Shown: positions 8,770 through 16,405 of the stretch, piece by piece
Numbering within the stretch: position 1 is the first letter of the stretch
How the letters are laid out: every line of letters begins with the position of its first letter
From: Hyphomicrobiaceae bacterium
Lineage (GTDB): Bacteria; Pseudomonadota; Alphaproteobacteria; Rhizobiales; Hyphomicrobiaceae
Reading direction: 5' to 3'
DNA length: 16,871 nt
NCBI GenBank assembly: GCA_013214245.1
Contig: JABSQE010000031.1
Coordinates: forward strand, 1-16,871
Translations under genes and position numbers: made by a program
The notes under the pieces: model-generated
Told to the model about the DNA's origin: nothing
Database searches by the model: none
Seen by the model: the letters and a program-made list of their open reading frames with translations, nothing else

Positions 8770-9318
8770 ATGTCAGGACTCCTTGTGAACATCATGCGCA
8801 TGTTACTAGGATTTACTGTCGCCTTTTTTACAGCCGGAGCTATCAGCGTTGTTTTTTCAGTAACCTCAAGAGAATTGTTGGACCCAAGCACGCCTTTTTG
8901 GGATAATTTTGGTTTATGGACACTTTACAGTACTACCGTAGTGGCAATGTTTTCAACACCAATCACGATGCTAGCTGTGATATACTGTGAATGGAAAGGT
9001 ATTCGTAAAATTATTTATTATATAGTAATTGGCGTTGCTACCTCAGCTATTGGATTTACACTCGTCACATATAACGATAGCCATATAGTACCAAGTCTAA
9101 ATTATCTTTATGCAGCCATTGTCTTCTTAATGAAAGGTATTTTTTCAGGCGCGATATACTGGGTCTGTGCAGGAAGATTTGCAAAACAATCAGGTTCTGT
9201 GAGAAATATAAAGAAAAACATCGCGTCCGTACTAGGACCTGTTCTTGAGTTGCGACCTGCATCTACTGCCCACTCGCAATTGCAGCTTTCGGAAGATCGA
9301 TGGCAAGAAAAGTCGTGA
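8770..9318 (+). CDS. uncharacterised four-helix inner-membrane protein
   Basis: This encodes 182 residues. Four hydrophobic segments are visible at about 6-30, 51-73, 80-100 and 111-134, followed by a hydrophilic tail of about 45 residues with basic and then acidic patches. Between helices 2 and 3 is 'EWKGIRKIIYY', and the fourth helix ends in 'YWVCAGRFA'. I recall similar 'EWRGIRSW.YY ... YW..AGR.AG' patterns in unannotated alphaproteobacterial membrane proteins, but I know no function for them. There are no catalytic motifs and no cleavable signal peptide. The ATG at 8770 is preceded by AAGAGG at 8758-8763, a reasonable ribosome binding site. The gene stands alone, with trxA ended by a hairpin upstream and a convergent ABC transporter gene downstream. 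Survival in an apparently shrinking genome suggests it is useful to the cell. Confidence 0.8.
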   Translation: MSGLLVNIMRMLLGFTVAFFTAGAISVVFSVTSRELLDPSTPFWDNFGLWTLYSTTVVAMFSTPITMLAVIYCEWKGIRKIIYYIVIGVATSAIGFTLVTYNDSHIVPSLNYLYAAIVFLMKGIFSGAIYWVCAGRFAKQSGSVRNIKKNIASVLGPVLELRPASTAHSQLQLSEDRWQEKS

Positions 9319-9543
9319 CTAATAAACAATACCAAGTTTTATATTTAATAGAGTGTATTTCAGGCTTACACGAGCTGGAAATAACATTTGCTTTGCTTTC
9401 TTACTTTTAATTCGATTTGTAATCAACATCTGCATTTTTATAGCATTGTCTTTAGTAAAAAACACTGATATTAATATCTTCTAATTTTAGGTTGAACTAA
9501 GTGCATTAGCAAATTTGCGAGTTTACCTTCATACCATTATTAA

Positions 9544-11403
9544 CTACCTTTTGAATACTTCTCTTAGACCATGACCGGTTTGATGATGCCACAAGTTCGC
9601 ATATATACCACCCTTTAATAATAGTTGTTCATGGCTACCTTGCTCAATAATAGCACCTTCATCAATTACTATAAGTCGATCCATCTCAGCAATAGTGGAC
9701 AGGCGATGGGCAATAGCAATAACTGTTTTACCTTGCATAAGGTTACCAAGTTGCTCTTGAATTGCAGTCTCTACCCCTGAATCCAGTGCACTAGTAGCCT
9801 CATCTAAAATCAAAATTGGGGCATTCTTTAAAAGCACACGTGCAATTACGATTCGTTGACGTTGACCTCCAGAAAGTTTGATTCCACGTTCTCCTACGTG
9901 TGCTTCATAGCCTGCACGACCTCTGCTATCTTTAAGGTTCAAGATGAAATCATGCGCTTGAGCCATTTGTGCCGCAAACATAACTTGGTTTAGTGAAGCA
10001 TTCGGATGACCATAAAGAATGTTGTCGAGTACCGAACGATGCAGCAGGGAAGTGTCCTGAGTTACCACGCCAATATGCTCACGTAGACTATCTTGAGTTA
10101 CAGTAGCTATGTCTTGCCCATCAATATAAATACGGCCTATTTCCAGATCGTAGAAGCGAAGTAAAGTGTTAATGACCGTTGATTTACCAGCACCTGAGCG
10201 CCCAACTAATCCAACTTTTTCTCCTGGTTCAATAGTTAGAGATAAGTTCTTAATAATTTTTCTGTTATAATCTCCGTAATTAAAACTAATTCTGTCAAAA
10301 ACTATTCGACCACGGCTTACTTGCAGAGGTCTGGCAGAAGGAGCATCGTATACAGTATACGGTTTAGAAAGTGATTTCATACCATCTTGAACGCTTCCAA
10401 TATTTTCAAAAACATTTGTAACCACCCATATAATCCAGCCTGAAATGTTGACAATGCGAATTATCAGCGTAGTTATTAACGCAACTGCGCCTATACTTAT
10501 AGCGCTTGCAGACCATAACCATATTGCCAAACCGCTACTACTTACGATCAAAATACCATTAGTAATCCAGATTGTTAGGTTCATGATTGTAATCATACGG
10601 AGTTGACGATTATAAACGTAAAGATGCTCTTGTAAGGCTTCACGCGCTTTTTGTTCCTCGTGATCCGCGTGTGCAAACAATTTTACTGTCAAGATATTAC
10701 TGTAAGCGTCTACGATTCGGCCGGTAAGCATTGAGTGCGCTTCTGAGGTGTCTGCTGCCATTTGTTTAATACGTGGTACAAAATAAACCATAATTGCAAT
10801 ATAAATTACGATCCATAAGACTAGCGGTAACGTTAGCCTCCAATCTGAGCCGATAAATAGTATGACAGCACTTATGGTGTAGACAATGACGAACCATATC
10901 GCATCGCATGTCTGGATTACAGATTGACGCAATGCTGGTGCTGTATACATAATTTTATTAGTTACTCGACCTGCAAAATCGCTTTGGAAAAAGTCTAGGC
11001 TCTGACGTAATAAATATCGATGAGTTTTCCAAAGAACCCGAGTTGAGACTGCTCCAGTAAGCACCTGGTTAGAAATAAGTTCATCAAGCCCAAAGATGAG
11101 AGGACGCGCAACTAACGCCACAAAGGCAACCCAAAACAAAAGATCACTATGCTCATAGAAAAAACGTTTCGGTTCTTCAGCAGCCTGCATTAAATCCACT
11201 ATTTGCCCAAGATATGCAAAAAATGAAACTTCAATTAAGGCACTTATGAAACCAGTTGCTAAAAATACCAACCAATATTTCCATAACGGTTCAACAAAGT
11301 ACCAGTAGAAGGATATGAGCTGATGTGGTGGTTGGAAGGGCTGGTCTGCCGGAAAGGGCTCAATTAAGTTTTCAAACCAACTGAACATTGAATTAAACCG
11401 CAT
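9544..11403 (-). CDS. MsbA-like ABC exporter half-transporter (fused permease and ATPase)
   Basis: This is a half-size ABC exporter that should act as a homodimer in the inner membrane. The membrane domain covers about residues 40-335, with hydrophobic segments near 42-68, 87-107, 160-183, 190-209, 270-297 and 305-330. The nucleotide-binding domain (about 365-605) has Walker A 'GRSGAGKS' (401-408), Q-loop Gln 449, signature 'LSGGQ' (510-514), Walker B 'LILDEAT' (531-537) and the switch His 566 in 'IAHRLST'. All ATPase residues are intact. The substrate cannot be read from the sequence: the family includes lipid, drug and peptide exporters. The call starts at the ATG at 11403, but a second ATG at 11388 gives 'MFSWFE', which matches how I remember homologues beginning, so the protein may be 614 residues. 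Neither start has a clear ribosome binding site. It is a lone gene with wide spacers on both sides. Confidence 0.9.
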   Translation of the reverse strand: MRFNSMFSWFENLIEPFPADQPFQPPHQLISFYWYFVEPLWKYWLVFLATGFISALIEVSFFAYLGQIVDLMQAAEEPKRFFYEHSDLLFWVAFVALVARPLIFGLDELISNQVLTGAVSTRVLWKTHRYLLRQSLDFFQSDFAGRVTNKIMYTAPALRQSVIQTCDAIWFVIVYTISAVILFIGSDWRLTLPLVLWIVIYIAIMVYFVPRIKQMAADTSEAHSMLTGRIVDAYSNILTVKLFAHADHEEQKAREALQEHLYVYNRQLRMITIMNLTIWITNGILIVSSSGLAIWLWSASAISIGAVALITTLIIRIVNISGWIIWVVTNVFENIGSVQDGMKSLSKPYTVYDAPSARPLQVSRGRIVFDRISFNYGDYNRKIIKNLSLTIEPGEKVGLVGRSGAGKSTVINTLLRFYDLEIGRIYIDGQDIATVTQDSLREHIGVVTQDTSLLHRSVLDNILYGHPNASLNQVMFAAQMAQAHDFILNLKDSRGRAGYEAHVGERGIKLSGGQRQRIVIARVLLKNAPILILDEATSALDSGVETAIQEQLGNLMQGKTVIAIAHRLSTIAEMDRLIVIDEGAIIEQGSHEQLLLKGGIYANLWHHQTGHGLREVFKR

Positions 11404-12510
11404 TTACTTATAAAAATTTATGCAATCCGAGTTACCCCTCGAGTATCGCAGTGCACACCATGAAATTATGTTACACGAAACTAATATAGACTGATAACTA
11501 AGATTTATAGCTTATTGGTGGACAAATAAATCTCAGTCTTCAAATGTTATAAACTGATTAAAATAATGAGCGTTAGTGAAGCTAGTTCAGTTTTTTTATT
11601 TATAGTTTATTAACTTGATACTAACACTTTAACTTTAATTAATCGCTCAATAATAACGACTAATAGTTTTGTACTATTTTGAATTAATCAGTAGTTGACA
11701 TAGAATGTGTTCATCTATTCAGTCCCATTCACTAACTTCGGAAACAAAGTTTTATATGCCCTAGAAATTAACTTTTATAATAATCTATTGTTACATATCC
11801 GCACTTTATAATTTAAATTAAACTCAATACTGATAAAGCTCACTTACTAATACAGCATTTTAGTTCAAACTGCGTTATAAAGCATACTTACGACACTAAT
11901 ACAAATACTTAGACATAATTTATTTGATCCGTTTAGGGAAACTAATTGTACTTCAACCATAAAGTAACTACCTACCGTTATTGGTCTATGTTTTATCTCA
12001 AGAATAAATCCAAATTGAATAAGACTATATATTTCAACTTACATCCTCACTGTAGTAAAACTATCGTCTTGTGCTGTACTTTCGGGTTATTAAGCAAAAC
12101 CAAAGTCAGGAGACTGTGTTCATACAGGCGGATGACACATAAAACTGCACTTGAATTGCAAATTAATCACTATAAGCTGTCTAGCAAGAAGATAACATTA
12201 CTGCTGGTCCTCAACCACAACACATTAGTTAATAAGTTACCTTTGGTGCCAATATAGACCTAAAAGTAACAATAACTTTCGAAGCAACTAATATGGCTTT
12301 TTATCAACAAAGATTCACAACCACAGGAGTTATCATTACTCTCACTAACTAGACTTAAATACTTTTTACACTCAGAATTGCACTCAATTAGTGTTGAATT
12401 AGCAACATTGTAATGCGATGAAACAGAAAAGACTATATTTTTTTAACTAACTATAAGATGTAACGTCTAAAAATTTGTGTGCTACTTGTAGTGAATAACG
12501 GAACAGAATA
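11404..12510. other. 1.1-kb gene-poor AT-rich gap between divergent ABC transporter and hemF
   Basis: The two flanking genes point away from this region, so it must hold both promoters. It has dense stop codons on both strands and no RNA gene signature that I can see. The only open frame of note is at 11946-12257 on plus (103 residues from a TTG). It has no ribosome binding site, is rich in Lys, Asn, Leu, Ser and Thr as expected of random AT-rich DNA, and resembles nothing known to me, so I do not call it a gene. The stretch is long enough to have held a gene that has since decayed. Confidence 0.6.
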
Positions 12511-13419
12511 ATGGATACTATTAACAACATGGATGATCTTAAAGTGTGTGCTGAAAGTTGGTTCCAAACCTTACGCAACGATATCATAGCGGCGTTTGAG
12601 GCTCTTGAGGATAATTTACCAGCGCAAGCTATGATGCACGATCAGCCAGCTGGTCGTTTTCACCGACAGTCATGGGATAGAATAGATTATTCTGGCGCAC
12701 CAGGTGGTGGTGGTGTTATGAGCCTGATGAACGGACGTGTTTTTGAAAAAGTCGGGGTGCATACATCAACTGTATACGGAGAGTTTGAACCTGATTTTTG
12801 TAGAAATATACCAGGTGCTGAGAACGATCCAAGATTTTGGGCATCAGGTATTTCACTTATTGCACATATGCAAAATCCACATGTACCAGCAGTACATATG
12901 AACACCCGCATGGTTGTAACTACTAAGTGGTGGTTTGCTGGAGGAGCAGATCTCACTCCAGTACTTGAAACACGTCGTAATCAAGATGACCCGGACTCAC
13001 AGAGTTTTCACGCCGCCATGAAAGAAGCTTGTTTAAAGCACCACGATATAGCAGATTATCCACGCTACAAAGAATGGTGCGACGAGTACTTTTATTTGCC
13101 TCATCGCCAAGAACCACGTGGCATCGGTGGGATTTTTTACGACTACTTAACACCAGATGCGGATGCTGGTGGATGGGAAGCTGCGTTCGCTTTTACCAAA
13201 GACGTTGGGTGTGCTTTTAGAGATATCTATCCAGCTCTGGTTAGGCGAAACTGGGAAATGCCATGGAATGAAGAGGAGCGCGATGAGCAGTTAATCCGCC
13301 GTGGCCGTTATGCGGAGTTTAATCTTCTATACGATCGAGGTACTTTATTTGGCCTCAAAACAGGAGGTAATGTTAATTCAATTCTATCTAGCATGCCACC
13401 GACGGTTAGATGGCCGTAA
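12511..13419 (+). CDS. hemF: oxygen-dependent coproporphyrinogen III oxidase
   Basis: HemF converts coproporphyrinogen III to protoporphyrinogen IX by oxidative decarboxylation of two propionates, using oxygen, in the cytoplasm. The 302 residues match the family length. The diagnostic signature K-x-W-C-x2-(F/Y/H)3-x2-H-R-x-E-x-R-G-x-G-G-x-F-(F/Y)-D is fully met at residues 187-211. Other conserved blocks are 'GGGGVMSLMNGRVFEK' (65-80), 'HMNTRMVV' (129-136), 'WWFAGGADLTP' (140-150) and 'YDRGTLFGLKTGGN' (274-287). The end 'SMPPTVRWP' is the normal alphaproteobacterial terminus, so the protein is complete. The ATG at 12511 leaves a plausible 40-residue helical lead-in, though only a weak 'ACGGAAC' precedes it. 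It is a lone gene, converging on yebC. It implies haem synthesis under aerobic conditions. Confidence 0.97.
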   Translation: MDTINNMDDLKVCAESWFQTLRNDIIAAFEALEDNLPAQAMMHDQPAGRFHRQSWDRIDYSGAPGGGGVMSLMNGRVFEKVGVHTSTVYGEFEPDFCRNIPGAENDPRFWASGISLIAHMQNPHVPAVHMNTRMVVTTKWWFAGGADLTPVLETRRNQDDPDSQSFHAAMKEACLKHHDIADYPRYKEWCDEYFYLPHRQEPRGIGGIFYDYLTPDADAGGWEAAFAFTKDVGCAFRDIYPALVRRNWEMPWNEEERDEQLIRRGRYAEFNLLYDRGTLFGLKTGGNVNSILSSMPPTVRWP

Positions 13420-13436
13420 CAAGTTCTAAATAACAT

Positions 13437-13455
13437 GGGGCCTTTATATGGCCCT
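13437..13455. terminator. shared hairpin between convergent hemF and yebC
   Basis: GGGCC at 13438-13442 pairs with GGCCC at 13450-13454 around a 7-base AT loop, with a possible extra G-T pair at the base. On plus it is followed by TCTTATTT just after hemF, and on minus it lies 2 bases beyond the yebC stop. It could therefore end transcription from both sides. Confidence 0.6.
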
Positions 13456-13456
13456 C

Positions 13457-14205
13457 TTATTTAGACATGATTTTTTTCATAGTTTCAGTATTAACCTCAT
13501 AATTTGAAAATACCGCCTGGACATCTTCATCGTCTTCTAGAGCAGAAATTAGTTTCATGATTGAATCAAAATCGTTTTCATCTACGTATGTTGAAACTAC
13601 TGGTGTCCAGACTGTTTTGACTAATTCTGGCTCGCCAAGAATTTTTTCGATTTGACCAGCTACCGTTCCTAACGTATCAAAACTACAAATTATAAGATGT
13701 CCGTTGTCGTCAGATTGTACATCGTTTGCTCCTACTTCAACAGCTGTTTCTAAAATCACATCAGCTGAACCTGAAATTAGCGAATAGGTAATTTCGCCAA
13801 TTCTGCTGAACATGTGACTCACTGAACCCGTCGCTCCAAGATTTCCGCCGTATTTAGTGAAGGCTGCACGAACGGAAGCTCCAGTACGATTACGATTATC
13901 GGAGAGCGCCTCTACTATTACAGCAACTCCACCAGGTCCATAGCCTTCATAACGGATTTCATCATAATTATTACCATCTATCAATGATGCTCTATTAATA
14001 GCACGAATGATATTATCCTTCGGCATTGATTGCGACCTTGCATTGTGCACCGCTAACCGTAATCGAGAATTCATAGAAGGATCAGGAGCACCCATTTTTG
14101 CTGCAACTGTATTTCTTTAGAGAGTTTCGAAAAAAGCTTGGATCGAGCTGCATCCTGCCGTCCTTTTCTGTGCATTATATTTTTAAATTGTGAATGTCCG
14201 GCCAT
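13457..14205 (-). CDS. yebC: YebC/PmpR-family protein (TACO1-like), interrupted by an apparent 1-base frameshift
   Basis: YebC-family proteins were described as transcription regulators and more recently as translation factors that help ribosomes through proline-rich stretches. The continuous frame from the ATG at 14095 gives 212 residues starting 'MGAPDPSMNSRLRLAV', which is the middle of the usual N-terminal domain. The missing start is present upstream in another frame: ATG at 14205 encodes 'MAGHSQFKNIMHRKGRQDAA', then 'RSKLFSKLSKEI', the hallmark YebC beginning. The 110 bases between the two ATGs are one short of 111, and reading -1 near 14110 gives 'TVAAK' and restores a normal 249-residue protein. 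Without a shift the first frame stops after 44 codons. A stop at 14117-14119 bars the second frame from extending upstream. The rest is intact, including 'ARSQSMPKDNI', 'YEGYGPGGVAVIVEALSDN' and 'YGGNLG'. It could be a sequencing error, a new pseudogene, or a gene rescued by recoding. Confidence 0.88.
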
Positions 14206-14350
14206 ATTTTGTCATATCTTATATTTTATAAGTAGTTCTATCTTAGAGAAAAATTTTATGATTATAAACAATGACTTATTCTAATTTTTAAAATTTAATA
14301 TTTTTGTAAACAAAACTAAACTCCAAACTATACAGGATTTTTTTTTGATT

Positions 14351-15175
14351 TTATAGTGTCCAGAAAGCAGGTGTTTCCTCCGTTAAAACGCCTCCAATTC
14401 TGACGAGACCTATTTTTTGTGCTAAGCCATTTTGGTCATCTATATCAATTGCTAATCCACATATTGTTGCCAACCCTAAAGCAGGTTCAAAACGCTCGCG
14501 TGGTATCCGTGTTATAAACCTATTGATTGGCTCAGAAGCATCCATCCCAACCACTGAATTATAATCACCACACATGCCGACATCTGATTGATAGGCTGTA
14601 CCGTTGGGTAAAATACGATGATCACATGTAGGGCTGTGTGTATGGGTACCTGCAACAATACTAACTCGACCATCAAGATATGTTCCTAAAGCTTGTTTTT
14701 CGCTTGTAGCTTCAGCGTGAAAGTCAACAAAGATCGAATCAGCTTTTTCACTAAGTGTACAGGCTGTCACTTCGCGATCGATAGCGCGGAATGGGCAATC
14801 AAGATCTGCCATAAAAACTCGTCCAAGAGCATTTATTACAAGTACATCGGCACCATTTCTAGCTTTGAATAATCCTGCCCCTCTACCTGGCGTACCTTCT
14901 GGCATATTAATTGGACGAATTAAATTGTTATTACGGTTAATAAATACTAGTGTATCACGTTGGTCGAAAGCATGGTTGCCGAGAGTAATAACGTCAGCGC
15001 CAGCATCAATTAGATCATTAAAAATCTTTTCTGTAATACCAAAACCGCCTGCAGCATTCTCACCATTAACAACTACGAAATCTAATTTCCAACTTTGTCG
15101 TAGACTCGGCAAGTAGTTTATGACTGCATTACGACCGGAACGCCCCATAACATCGCCTAAGAAGAGAAATCGCAT
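14351..15175 (-). CDS. YmdB-like (TIGR00282 family) metallophosphoesterase
   Basis: This 274-residue cytoplasmic enzyme belongs to the calcineurin-like dinuclear metal phosphoesterases typified by Bacillus YmdB, which hydrolyses 2',3'-cyclic nucleotides in vitro. Metal-binding motifs are all visible: 'GDVMGRSGR' (Asp 8), 'NGENAAGGFG' (Glu 39, Asn 40), 'TLGNHAFD' (Asn 67, His 68), 'DFHAEATSEK' (His 153) and 'GTHTH' (His 178, His 180), then 'SDVGMCGDYNSVVG'. The start 'MRFLFLGD' is standard. Its first 19 bases overlap the end of the 5-FCL gene, which implies translational coupling. The 5-FCL, phosphoesterase, yebC order is common in alphaproteobacteria. The cellular role in this group is not established. 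A run of Ts on plus just after the stop (As on minus) is not a terminator in the right sense. Confidence 0.92.
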   Translation of the reverse strand: MRFLFLGDVMGRSGRNAVINYLPSLRQSWKLDFVVVNGENAAGGFGITEKIFNDLIDAGADVITLGNHAFDQRDTLVFINRNNNLIRPINMPEGTPGRGAGLFKARNGADVLVINALGRVFMADLDCPFRAIDREVTACTLSEKADSIFVDFHAEATSEKQALGTYLDGRVSIVAGTHTHSPTCDHRILPNGTAYQSDVGMCGDYNSVVGMDASEPINRFITRIPRERFEPALGLATICGLAIDIDDQNGLAQKIGLVRIGGVLTEETPAFWTL

Positions 15176-15771
15176 TGTATTGTCCGATGACCTTTTATAG
15201 CTCTCAATCCGATAGGTGTGAGAATATAGTCTAATTTTTGATCGCAGCTCTCTTGTGGAACCACATCGACTTCTTGTTCTTCATATGCTAGACCAACGGC
15301 AGTAACTGATTTTTTTGATCGCAACAACTTTAAACCACGATCATAAAAACCACCACCGTAACCGAGCCTACCTCCTGCATTGTCAAACGCTAAAAGCGGT
15401 AAGATAATAACATCCGGTAATGCCAGAAGAGCACTTTCAGTAGGCTCCAGAAGATCCCACTTGTTAAGACTTAGTGGACAGCCCTTTTCCCAAAGCTTGA
15501 ACACTATATAAGACTCCTCTCGTACGATTACGGGAAGCGCAATACTCGCATCTAAATTGGTAAGCACTAACTCCAAAGGTAACGTACATATCTCCGATTT
15601 GATAGCGCGATAAGAGGAGAAAACTGCACGCTTAGGAGCAATGCAGATTAGTGAACATGCATAGGTCGCTAATTTTTTGCTTGCTAAGAAACGACATCTC
15701 GCTGGAATCGATTCTCGTCGTCTCATCATGTTTATTCGTAACTCAGCTTTGAGCTGTCTAATATCAGACAT
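15157..15771 (-). CDS. ygfA: 5-formyltetrahydrofolate cyclo-ligase
   Basis: This enzyme (5-FCL, also MTHFS) uses ATP to convert 5-formyltetrahydrofolate to 5,10-methenyltetrahydrofolate, returning a storage or inhibitory folate to the one-carbon pool. The family signature is clear: 'LPLLAFDNAGGRLGYGGG' followed by 'FYDR', with the basic N-terminal 'ELRINMMRRRESI' that contacts the phosphate and folate. Then come 'AVGLAYEEQ' and the C-terminal 'LDYILTP'. The frame can be opened at a TTG at 15780 (207 residues), but the ATG at 15771 gives 'MSDIRQLKAELR' (204 residues), a normal 5-FCL beginning, so I chose it; a weak GAGA lies upstream. It overlaps the phosphoesterase gene by 19 bases. The 6S RNA gene lies just upstream on the same strand, the classical ssrS-ygfA pairing, so the two are probably transcribed together with 6S RNA processed from the leader. 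Confidence 0.94.
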   Translation of the reverse strand: MSDIRQLKAELRINMMRRRESIPARCRFLASKKLATYACSLICIAPKRAVFSSYRAIKSEICTLPLELVLTNLDASIALPVIVREESYIVFKLWEKGCPLSLNKWDLLEPTESALLALPDVIILPLLAFDNAGGRLGYGGGFYDRGLKLLRSKKSVTAVGLAYEEQEVDVVPQESCDQKLDYILTPIGLRAIKGHRTIQCDFSS

Positions 15772-15814
15772 AAATGACAAGTTCTCAATGTACTAAAATT
15801 AATAGCTAAGTTTT

Positions 15815-15970
15815 AAATGCCGCAGTAGCCGCCGAAGTTTAATGTCCCCCTAGAACTCTAATAGTTAAGTGGGCACCATTTATAGTAGGTCACAACCTAC
15901 TGTAGTGACGGCTCCCGTTAAGGACGATGTAGGCCCAGAGAAAACTTACTCCAAGCGTACTACGCAGCTT
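15815..15970 (-). ncRNA. ssrS: 6S RNA (RNA polymerase-binding regulator)
   Basis: 6S RNA imitates an open promoter and sequesters RNA polymerase holoenzyme in slow growth. The block is a GC-rich island in AT-rich DNA directly upstream of the 5-FCL gene, the usual place for ssrS in proteobacteria. A closing stem joins GCTGCGTAGT (minus, 15968-15959) with GCTACTGCGGC (minus, 15829-15819), 10 pairs including G-U with one bulged base. Above it are a large mostly unpaired bubble containing TTTTCTCTGGGCC and GTTCTAGGGGG, then a long arm pairing TTAA (15921-15918) with TTAA (15868-15865) and GGGAGCC (15916-15910) with GGTGCCC (15877-15871). The tip is a perfect 7-bp hairpin AGTAGGT/ACCTACT with a 4-base loop (15901-15884). 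Stem, bubble and hairpin arm are the 6S architecture, and the 3' segment 'CTTCGGCGGCTACTGCGGC' resembles other alphaproteobacterial 6S RNAs as I remember them. The exact ends are uncertain by about 10 bases. Confidence 0.82.
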
Positions 15971-16405
15971 ATATAGAAGTGGTATCATTCATTAAAAACT
16001 CAACAGCAAGATATTAAATTACTTAATTTATGATTAAACAAATAATATTATTTTTTATTATTCCAGTTGTTTTATGAAACTATGTACTATCGGATCTTCG
16101 AGAAGGTCATTAATTACGACTCTGTGCTTCTGTAAAGTGTCAAGGATATGTAAATTTTTATAAAATACTAACACTTACTAAGTTAACATTTAGTTAAAAC
16201 ACATCATATGCTTCAGCTACAAGTTACTTGTAGTAGACACAAAAGTATTACTATTATACTTTTTAGCACATAAATTTATCAACTTAAAATTTAGATTTTT
16301 AAGACCATAATCAAATTGTTAGGTACTTGAACTGCATAATAAATGCTGTCATTCCTCTAATCTTCGGAGGACACACTCGTACAATATAATATCAAGGCAA
16401 ATTCA
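15971..16405. other. gap between divergent 6S RNA and asd, holding both promoters
   Basis: The flanking genes point away from each other, so promoters for both must lie here. On minus a TATATA at 15975-15970 sits just before or over the 6S 5' end and could be part of a -10 box, but no convincing -35 lies at the right distance. On plus there is a TATAAT at 16385-16390, too close to the asd start to be its promoter with a normal leader. A weak dyad TCCTC/GAGGA lies at 16353-16371. No gene is visible. Confidence 0.45.

Noticed and set aside
11946..12257. 103-codon open frame from a TTG in the large gap
   Set aside because: It has no ribosome binding site, no recognisable motif and a residue make-up expected from random AT-rich DNA, and it lies in a gap full of stops; kept only as a note in the gap entry.
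13457..14095. Reading yebC as a normal 212-residue gene starting at the ATG at 14095
   Set aside because: The conserved family N-terminus is present upstream in the neighbouring frame, so this ATG is an internal methionine and not the ancestral start.
14206..14350. A terminator or small gene between yebC and the phosphoesterase gene
   Set aside because: The run of Ts at about 14339-14347 is on the wrong strand for the minus-strand genes and has no preceding stem; no open frame is present.
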